Shown: positions 7,283-12,109 of the stretch, piece by piece
How positions within the stretch are numbered: the first letter of the stretch is position 1
Layout of the letters: every line of letters starts with the position of its first letter
NCBI GenBank assembly: GCA_021802185.1
Contig: JAKAAV010000023.1
Location: 1-12,109 of the forward strand
Length of the DNA stretch: 12,109 nucleotides
Reading direction: 5' to 3'
Source of the DNA: Chloroflexota bacterium
GTDB taxonomy: Bacteria; Chloroflexota; Limnocylindria; Limnocylindrales; CSP1-4
Notes under the pieces: model-generated
Databases searched by the model: none
What the model was told of the DNA's origin: nothing
What the model saw: the letters and a program-made list of their open reading frames with translations, nothing else
Made by a program: the position numbers and the translations under genes

Positions 7283-8014
7283 TCAAGACTGCTTGCCTAG
7301 GACGCATCGCACGTAGCCGTCACCGTAGAGGCCGTTCATAAACTGGTACAACTCCGATTGTGACCATGCGTTCGGTTGTGATTGGCAGTTGTCCGGGTCG
7401 TAGACCGTGAACATGCTACCGGCCGAGTCGGCATACAGGACGAATACTGAGTGACCACCGTGCGCCTGCGAGTCACACTTGAACTTGGCCGGCATCGTGT
7501 CGTAGTTGCCGTTCATTACGGCGCAATAGCCCGGTCCCCCCGTCTTGAGATCATTGACGAAGTTGGCCCACAGCAGGGTGTACGCTTTGGAGTTGTATGC
7601 GGGACCGCCATCCCACATTGTCTGTCGGCCGGGAGGCAGGGCTAGTGCCTGACCGAGCCCGGTGTAAGTCGTTCCGGCGTCTGGGCATGGCTGCCCGGTG
7701 CAGGGCGCTATTGGCCCTCCGTTCGTGCCGCAGTCGTGTCCGTACACGGCTCGGTCGTACCAGATTCGGAGGGTCGCCCCCGTAGGGTTGTAGGCATTGC
7801 AGGACTCGCTGGATCTGACCATCGCTGCGGACGTCGGACCACAGTTGACGTACTGGCAGAAGCTCCCGTCGAATTGCGAACGGTAGACTGGCGGCCACTG
7901 CGGGCTACAGCCGAGAGCTGTCTGCGGGAAACGGACGTTCAGGATGTCGGCGAATACCAGTGTGCCAATTGTGGCCAATCCGCGCCGCAGGAGACTGCGT
8001 CGAGTCATGTGCAT
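7283..8014 (-). CDS. Tat-exported, cysteine-rich peptidase C39-like protein
   Basis: The protein has 243 residues. The N-terminus MHMTRRSLLRRGLATIGTL has a twin-arginine motif followed by a moderately hydrophobic stretch, predicting Tat export. The mature part carries the C39-like (papain-fold) signature: Gln47 or Gln54, NCGPTSAAMV with candidate nucleophile Cys58, GGHSVFVLYADSAGSMFTVY with His188, and YDPDN with Asp206. It has eleven cysteines (36, 53, 58, 72, 95, 105, 110, 164, 180, 210, 237). Leaving out Cys58, ten remain, enough for five disulfides, which suits an exported protein made next to a MauE-like redox protein. The substrate is unknown; it could be a protease, a transglutaminase-like enzyme or an inactive binding fold. 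I chose the ATG at 8014 because GGGAGG (8025-8030) lies ten bases upstream. An ATG at 8023 would be only one base from it. Confidence 0.82.
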   Translation of the reverse strand: MHMTRRSLLRRGLATIGTLVFADILNVRFPQTALGCSPQWPPVYRSQFDGSFCQYVNCGPTSAAMVRSSESCNAYNPTGATLRIWYDRAVYGHDCGTNGGPIAPCTGQPCPDAGTTYTGLGQALALPPGRQTMWDGGPAYNSKAYTLLWANFVNDLKTGGPGYCAVMNGNYDTMPAKFKCDSQAHGGHSVFVLYADSAGSMFTVYDPDNCQSQPNAWSQSELYQFMNGLYGDGYVRCVLGKQS

Positions 8015-8024
8015 ATGGAACATA

Positions 8025-8030
8025 CCTCCC
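8025..8030 (-). promoter_or_regulatory. Ribosome-binding site deciding the start of the C39-like gene
   Basis: GGGAGG follows directly after the TAA of the MauE-like gene. Three in-frame ATGs follow, at 8023, 8014 and 8008. Spacing favours 8014 (10 bases) over 8023 (1 base), and the twin-arginine motif then starts at residue 5. Confidence 0.6.
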
Positions 8031-8558
8031 TTACGATGGGGAACCTGCGACGCTTGTGCGGTCGCGACCATAGCGAATGACTCCGAAGATCAGACCGAAG
8101 ATGATGATCTCGCCTACTGTGAGGACGATGGAGTTGTGGAGCACTGGCGCTTCCATTGCGCTTCCCGACAGAAATGGCAGGCATGTCGACGCCAATCCCC
8201 ATACCAGGGCTCGCAATGCCTTTGTTCGTGTCGCTCTCCCCGATCCCGATGCGCAGCCGCACGAACCAGAGTGGCCGAGATGCATTGCAAGCGAGAGCAC
8301 CAGAGAGTAGCTAAACAGGAGGGCACCTGCCTGTAACAGACCGACGGGCTGGCCCGTGGCAAGGACGACAGCGGTCATGAACTCGAGTGCCGGAACGGCC
8401 CATCTGAGATGGTGGATCGAGTGCGCAGGCAAGGAAGGGTAGGCAGCGAGTTCCGCGCCCCATTCCGGTCGGCGTTTGTCAATCGCAGACGCCGCAAAGA
8501 CTACGGCGAGGAACAGGGCTGTCGGGTGCTCGATGAAACGAGCTAGAACACTGATCAT
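8031..8558 (-). CDS. MauE/DoxX-like membrane redox protein
   Basis: The protein has 175 residues with about four to five hydrophobic segments (about 12-26, 52-70, 74-95, 114-131, 143-161). The layout matches the MauE family: a first helix followed by FAASAIDKRRPEW, a LRWAVPALEFMTAVVLATG helix, and a cysteine pair SCGC (Cys100, Cys102) after the third helix, where MauE proteins carry a CxC motif. MauE relatives are thought to move reducing equivalents across the membrane for disulfide formation in exported proteins, classically the methylamine dehydrogenase light chain. Here the next gene, seven bases downstream and sharing the transcript, encodes a Tat-exported protein with eleven cysteines, a likely client. 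The start is uncertain: a TTG at 8600 would add 14 residues but overlaps the possible promoter, so the ATG at 8558 is preferred. Confidence 0.78.
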   Translation of the reverse strand: MISVLARFIEHPTALFLAVVFAASAIDKRRPEWGAELAAYPSLPAHSIHHLRWAVPALEFMTAVVLATGQPVGLLQAGALLFSYSLVLSLAMHLGHSGSCGCASGSGRATRTKALRALVWGLASTCLPFLSGSAMEAPVLHNSIVLTVGEIIIFGLIFGVIRYGRDRTSVAGSPS

Positions 8559-8589
8559 GGCGGTGACATTCCGCACGCCGCGATGGGTT

Positions 8590-8618
8590 CTATCCGGCAA
8601 TTAGCGGGCACGTGTTCC
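8590..8618 (-). promoter_or_regulatory. Possible ECF-type promoter of the MauE/C39/propeller operon
   Basis: On the minus strand GGAACA (8613-8618) is followed after 17 bases by GGATAG (8590-8595), about 30 bases before the ATG at 8558. GGAAC is the common ECF -35 core, and the spacing equals that of the candidate promoter before the sigma gene. The two -10 boxes differ, so co-regulation is only a suggestion. The rest of 8559-8760 shows nothing convincing. Confidence 0.25.
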
Positions 8619-8760
8619 CGTCCCGTGCGAAGCCAGCTCGGATATGCATCGCCAGCGAAACGGTGCGGCACAGCGGCACCTGTGCAGTATGGATTGCCCT
8701 GTCGTTGAACAATGGTGGACGGGGTGGCAAAGGTCATCGGCCCCGCCTTGACCGGGCCGA

Positions 8761-9255
8761 ATGGCCCGGACGGTGGAGGGCCAGCTGGCGGGGCTGCGGC
8801 TCACGGAGCCGGTGCTCGATGCGGTTCGGTCGCTGGCGGGGGCGGCAGCCCCGTCCTCCACATGCCTCCGACGCCGTGAACTGGAGCGAGAGCTCGCCGA
8901 ACGGGCGGCGGCGCATGCAGCGCGCCGCCTCTCCACCGAGGCGTACCTTGCCGAGCACACTCGCCTCAGCGCCGAGCTGGATGCTTTGGACGCCACGACC
9001 GGCGCCGCAGACAGTATCGATCCGGAGGACGCCGTGGCGGAACTGCGCAACCTGGCCGCAGCTTGGCAGGACGCCGCACACCAGCCCGAGACTCGTCGCG
9101 GACTCGTGCGGGCGCTATTCCGACGACTGACCGTCCTGGGAGACCGAATCGTCGACGAGGAGCCGAGCCCCTCTGCCTACCGCTTCGGGCTCGATCTGGC
9201 CATCCCCGACTACGTGGTTTTGGCGCGCCCGGCAGGATTCGAACCCGCGACCTAG
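8761..9255 (+). pseudogene. C-terminal remnant of a large serine recombinase
   Basis: About 164 residues remain. VEGQLAGLRLTEPVLDAVRS resembles the segment that follows the zinc ribbon in large serine recombinases. It is followed by the long coiled coil (LERELAERAAAHAARRLSTE, then LAEHTRLSAELDALD) and the typical closing block LRNLAAAWQDA, then TRRGLVRALFRRLTVLGDRI. There is no catalytic resolvase domain, recombinase domain or zinc ribbon upstream: the frame has a stop at 8749-8751, and 8600-8750 shows no relative in any frame. The gene is therefore 5'-truncated and cannot be active. The frame ends ARPAGFEPAT, which is simply translation of the tRNA-Arg 3' end on the opposite strand, so the last 35 bases overlap the tRNA. 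Position and orientation fit an integrase beside its attachment site. Confidence 0.75.
9221..9237 (-). repeat. tRNA-side copy of the 17-bp direct repeat (putative attachment site)
   Basis: These bases are identical to 3442-3458. Here the sequence is part of the complete tRNA-Arg. Identity ends after the first T-loop base (9238 T against 3459 G on the plus strand) on one side and at CCA (9220 T against 3441 C) on the other. Confidence 0.65.
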
Positions 9256-9296
9256 TGGTCCGAAGCCACTCGCTCTATCCACTGAGCTACAGGCGC
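9221..9296 (-). tRNA. tRNA-Arg(UCG) with encoded CCA
   Basis: It has 76 nucleotides with a full cloverleaf. The acceptor GCGCCTG pairs with CGGGCGC with one wobble, followed by discriminator G and CCA. The D stem is GCTC/GAGC with loop AGTGGATA. The anticodon stem is AGTGG/CCACT around loop CTTCGGA, giving anticodon TCG for arginine CGN codons. The T arm is GCGGG TTCGAAT CCTGC. The last 17 bases are duplicated at 3442-3458, marking it as the likely integration target, which the insertion has left intact. Confidence 0.96.
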
Positions 9297-9353
9297 GCGC
9301 TGTGATGGTAGCAGCGAGCATCGCGACGGCTGGCCGTCTGTGGCTGGCCGTCA

Positions 9354-9974
9354 CTACCGCCGCAGGCCGCGGCCACCGCGCTGACGCCCGAGCTCGTCGT
9401 CGCGCACCGGGACGGGCTGCTCGCAGTCGGCGCGCGACCCGCACCCGTGTGCGCACGCCTCCGACCCCGGCGGGTTCCACGACATGCACGATCCGCACAG
9501 CCACCGCGTGGCCGGGTCTCGAGGCGCTCTCCCCAGCCGGCGCGCGCGTCCGACGACGCCGGCAAGGAGCGGCGGCGCGGTCCAGGCGTGCGCCGCGAGC
9601 CGCGTGAGCAGCGGCGGCGCGACCCTGAGCGCGAGCGCGGCGAGACACACCGCGACGGCCCCCGCGACGAGCGCAGCCCCCCAGTCGATGCCCGCCACGT
9701 AGCGCGCGAAGTCCGCGTTCGGGTCCATCGAGGTCGACGCGATCCGAAGCACGAGCGGCGACGTCGCTCCGACCCGCTCGGCGAGCTCGGCGGTCGTCGC
9801 CTCGAGCGGGTCGCGCGGCATGCAGCAGTTCATCAAGCCGAAGGCGGCCATGTGCGTCGCGGCGAGCGGCTGCGACGTGAACAGCATCTCCCTCACGACG
9901 TGCATGTCCGCGACCTTCTCAGGTCGAGCGGTGATCCGGCCGACCGACCCGCAGACCTCGGTGATCACTCCCAC
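9354..9974 (-). CDS. Small hypothetical membrane protein with zinc-ribbon-like tail
   Basis: The protein has 206 residues and I do not recognise a named family. The N-terminal part (1-95) is predicted soluble, with a cysteine pair in LMNCCMPRDP at 50-51. Residues 97-122 are a strong membrane helix (WGAALVAGAVAVCLAALALR). A second, weaker hydrophobic stretch lies at 130-142. The tail holds a zinc-ribbon-like pattern: Cys160-x2-Cys163, then Cys174-x3-Cys178, with Cys184 nearby. The final residues are Arg/Gly-rich. The GTG at 9974 was chosen because GAGG lies seven bases upstream; a GTG at 9968 is possible. The reading frame stays open upstream to 10238, but that part is low-complexity. It is divergent from the stress-protein gene, with about 216 bp between them that could hold both promoters. 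Confidence 0.6.
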   Translation of the reverse strand: MGVITEVCGSVGRITARPEKVADMHVVREMLFTSQPLAATHMAAFGLMNCCMPRDPLEATTAELAERVGATSPLVLRIASTSMDPNADFARYVAGIDWGAALVAGAVAVCLAALALRVAPPLLTRLAAHAWTAPPLLAGVVGRARRLGRAPRDPATRWLCGSCMSWNPPGSEACAHGCGSRADCEQPVPVRDDELGRQRGGRGLRR

Positions 9975-10190
9975 GCGGGCGCCTCGCTCCCTCGAACGCT
10001 GTCCGGAACCAGCCTCCGCGACGCATGATCGGGGATCAAGGCCTGTTCGGCCCGAGTCCGCGCACGCGGGCAGTGGCATCTGGCCGCGTCCGCACGTGGG
10101 CCGCTCGCCTGCCCTCGCGGACGCCTCCCGGTGCCGGCGGCGCGCGGCTACCCTTGCGCCACTGGCGGCGCGTGAACAGGGAGGCAGCAC

Positions 10191-10640
10191 GTGTTCAGGC
10201 ACATCCTCGTGGCCGTCGACGGGAGCCGGCACGCCCACGATGCCGTGGCGACCGCGGCGCGGCTCGCGCGGGAGCTCGGCTCGGACCTCACGCTTCTCAC
10301 GGTGTACCCCGCGCCGCCCCGGTTCGAGGGGGAGCCGGAGTATTCGGCTGATCTGGAACGGGCGATGGCCGCCGCCGACGCGATCCTGGATGGTGCGGCG
10401 AGACTCGTCACGGCCGAGGGAGGTCCCGAGCCGGAGCGCGAGTCACTGGCAGGTCAGCATGCCGGGCCGGCGATCCTCGACGCCGTGGCGTCCGGGCGGT
10501 TCGATCTGCTCGTCATGGGCACCCGCGGCCTCGGGCGCGTCCAGAGCGTGCTGCTCGGCTCGGTCTCGGCGCAGGTCGCCGGGCACAGCCCGATCCCCGT
10601 CCTGATCGTGCACGAGGGGCACGGCGCGCCCGAATCCTGA
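10191..10640 (+). CDS. Universal stress protein, UspA family
   Basis: The 149-residue single-domain protein opens with MFRHILVAVDGSRHAHDAV, the usual Usp N-terminus with the ATP-contact Asp. It ends with the nucleotide-binding motif G-x2-G-x9-G-S (GTRGLGRVQSVLLGS), followed by a SPIPVLIVHE strand. Possession of this motif places it in the ATP-binding class of Usp proteins, which act as dimers in the cytoplasm in stress or growth-arrest responses. The GTG start is well supported by AGGGAGG at 10178-10184, six bases upstream. It is transcribed away from the 9354-9974 gene and towards the exporter. The 219 bp between its stop and the exporter stop show no obvious terminator hairpin. Confidence 0.94.
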   Translation: MFRHILVAVDGSRHAHDAVATAARLARELGSDLTLLTVYPAPPRFEGEPEYSADLERAMAAADAILDGAARLVTAEGGPEPERESLAGQHAGPAILDAVASGRFDLLVMGTRGLGRVQSVLLGSVSAQVAGHSPIPVLIVHEGHGAPES

Positions 10641-10859
10641 GCACCACCCGAGGCGCCCACTGCGGGACCGGCGCGCCTCCGAGACCACCGGTGCGCCTTC
10701 GCGACCGAGACGCTCGCGCGCCCGAGGCGCCGACGCGACCGGACCGGGCCGCCGGCCGACCACGCGCCGACGAACCAGCGCGTGCGGGTGACGGAGCCCG
10801 CGCCGATGAGCGGAGCCGGGGCCGGAGAGCCAGCCGCGCGCCGCCACCAAGCGCGAAGG

Positions 10860-12109
10860 TCAGTCGCGAGCGGGTGCGCCTGCCACGGTCGACCGCCCGT
10901 GCGCGCGCTGCTGCGCGGTCGTCGTCGCGCGCAGCGGCAGCTCGTGCAGCAGGAGCGACGCGGCAGCCGCGACGACCGCAGCCGCGGCGCCGAGCCACAT
11001 CGCGTTCGCCAGCGCGATCGAGAACGCCTGGTGGAAGCCCTGCAGGAACGCGGACTGGAGCTGCGGCGGGATCTGGCTCAGGAACTGCGCCGTGGCCGAC
11101 CCGCCGACCGACGTGAGGTCCTGGCCGATGTTGAGCGACGCGGGGGCCGTTGCCGGCACGTAAGCCGCCGGAGCGCCCGCCTTCACGATCTGCGTCCGCA
11201 GCAGGTTCCAGGTCAGGTTGTTCTCGAAGAGCGTGAACGCGATCGTCAGCCCGAACGAGGTGCCGATCTGGCGCATGAGCGTGAGGTCGCTCGTGGCCGT
11301 GCCGAGCAACTGGATCGGGACGGCGTTCTGCACGATCAAGGTGAAGATCGCCATCATCGGGCCCACGCCGATCCCCGCCACGGCCATCCACAGCCACAGG
11401 GTCGCCGTGGGCGTGTCGGCGCGAAGGTTCGTGAACAGGGCGAGCCCGACGGCGAGCAGGACCATGGCGCCGACGAGCAGCCACTTGTAGTGGCCCGTCC
11501 GGCTCACGAGCTGGCCGGAGATGACCGAGCTCGCGATGAGGCCGAACAGGAACGGGAACAGGTCGTAGCCGGAAGCCGTGGAGCTTGCGCCCTGCACGAC
11601 CTGGAACCAGAGCGGCAGGAAGATGATCGCGGTCGCGAACCCGAAGGTCGCCAGGAACGTCGCCACCGACGACACCGCGAACGTCCGGTTGCGGAACAGG
11701 CCGAGCGGGATGACCGGATCCTCCGCGCGCGTCTCGGCGAACACGAACGCGACGAGGAACACGATGCCGGCGGCGAAGCCGCCGATGACGCCCGGAGCAG
11801 TCCAGTCGCCGTTCTCCGCGATGGTCAGCGCGATGAGGATCGGGACGATTCCGAGCGTGAGCGTCACGATGCCCGGGATGTCGAGGTTCATGCGCGCCCC
11901 CTCGCGCCGGACGGTCGGGAGCAGCCGCCAGATCAGGAACAGCGAGATGGCCCCGATCGGCAGGTTCACGTAGAAGACCCAGTGCCAGCTGATGTGGTCG
12001 GTGAGGAACCCGCCGAGGAACGGCCCGACGAGGAACGCGACGCCGAACACCGCGCCGAACAGGCCCTGGTACTTGCCCCGTTCGGCCGGCGAGAACAGGT
12101 CGCCGATGA
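10860..12109 (-). CDS. DHA2-family MFS drug exporter (5' end cut by window)
   Basis: About 415 residues are visible from the stop at 10860 to the right edge, where the N-terminal first helices are missing. The visible part begins with IGDLFSPAERGKYQGLFGAV and GPFLGGFLTDHISWHWVF, then YVNLPIG, the classic motif region of EmrB/QacA-type 14-helix proton antiporters. Further helices follow, including IFLPLWFQVVQGAS and a MRQIGTSFGLTIAF segment. The extended extracytoplasmic loop before the last helix contains SATAQFLSQIPPQLQSAFLQ. The final stretch after LLLHELPLR is a short cytoplasmic tail. Such proteins export hydrophobic drugs, dyes or own metabolites using the proton gradient. The substrate cannot be inferred. 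The start lies outside the window, and the GTG at 12050 is internal, because the conserved frame continues upstream of it. Confidence 0.93.
   Translation of the reverse strand, partial: IGDLFSPAERGKYQGLFGAVFGVAFLVGPFLGGFLTDHISWHWVFYVNLPIGAISLFLIWRLLPTVRREGARMNLDIPGIVTLTLGIVPILIALTIAENGDWTAPGVIGGFAAGIVFLVAFVFAETRAEDPVIPLGLFRNRTFAVSSVATFLATFGFATAIIFLPLWFQVVQGASSTASGYDLFPFLFGLIASSVISGQLVSRTGHYKWLLVGAMVLLAVGLALFTNLRADTPTATLWLWMAVAGIGVGPMMAIFTLIVQNAVPIQLLGTATSDLTLMRQIGTSFGLTIAFTLFENNLTWNLLRTQIVKAGAPAAYVPATAPASLNIGQDLTSVGGSATAQFLSQIPPQLQSAFLQGFHQAFSIALANAMWLGAAAAVVAAAASLLLHELPLRATTTAQQRAHGRSTVAGAPARD

Larger units (their letters stand above)
3442..9237. mobile_element. Putative 5.8-kb element integrated at tRNA-Arg(UCG), with decayed serine recombinase
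   Basis: The boundaries are the 17-bp direct repeat of the tRNA 3' end at 3442-3458 and 9221-9237. A serine-recombinase C-terminal remnant lies just inside the intact tRNA, where an integrase is often found. G+C falls inside: 31 of 60 bases at 7321-7380 and 33 of 60 at 6481-6540, against 45 of 60 at 2881-2940. The cargo is a sigma factor, its membrane partner, a paralogous propeller, a Tat-exported C39-like protein and a MauE-like protein, all on the minus strand. The recombinase lacks its catalytic domain, so the element is probably no longer mobile by itself. The extent is inferred from the repeat; an alternative is an older island whose ends lie elsewhere. Confidence 0.6.

Noticed and set aside
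10641..10859. Possible terminator between the stress protein and exporter stops
   Set aside because: No stable hairpin followed by a T-run was seen on either strand by eye.
1..12109. CRISPR array or tandem repeats
   Set aside because: No regularly spaced repeats were seen, and no cas-like gene is present.

Overview
The window is GC-rich (single 60-base lines reach about 75% G+C in the flanks) and carries a molybdenum hydroxylase operon, an ECF sigma factor with a membrane partner, a MauE-type membrane protein, a universal stress protein and a DHA2-type drug exporter. That mix fits a free-living, high-GC soil or water bacterium, for example a Chloroflexota (Limnocylindria-like) or Actinomycetota lineage. 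The sequence alone does not settle the phylum.

Layout from left to right. Bases 1-3184 (minus strand) hold a two-gene xanthine-dehydrogenase-type operon: an FAD subunit, then a fused iron-sulfur plus molybdenum-binding subunit that runs off the left edge. In the fused subunit all eight cysteines that normally bind the two [2Fe-2S] clusters are replaced, although the domain is otherwise well conserved. Bases 3203-3441 are the gene-free upstream region of that operon.

Bases 3442-9237 look like an integrated element at a tRNA gene. A complete tRNA-Arg(UCG) lies at 9221-9296 on the minus strand. Its last 17 nucleotides, ending exactly at CCA, are repeated in the same orientation at 3442-3458. 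Just inside the tRNA end is the C-terminal remnant of a large serine recombinase, whose frame reads into the tRNA. The enclosed DNA is visibly less GC-rich in places (about 52-55% on sampled lines). Its cargo, all on the minus strand in transcription order, is: a MauE-like membrane redox protein; a Tat-exported, cysteine-rich C39-like papain-fold protein; a soluble beta-propeller-like protein; a 0.7 kb decayed or non-coding stretch; an ECF sigma factor; and a membrane-anchored, anti-sigma-like protein whose outer domain is a paralogue of the soluble propeller. I infer a cell-envelope sensing and response module: sigma factor and membrane propeller as the regulatory pair, and MauE plus the disulfide-rich C39-like protein as exported output. 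No experimental system of this composition is known to me.

Bases 9354-12109 return to high-GC DNA. They hold a small membrane protein with a zinc-ribbon-like tail (minus), a divergent universal stress protein (plus), and a convergent DHA2 exporter (minus) cut by the right edge. Without the element, the tRNA-Arg would sit about 240 bp upstream of the molybdenum hydroxylase operon, on the same strand.
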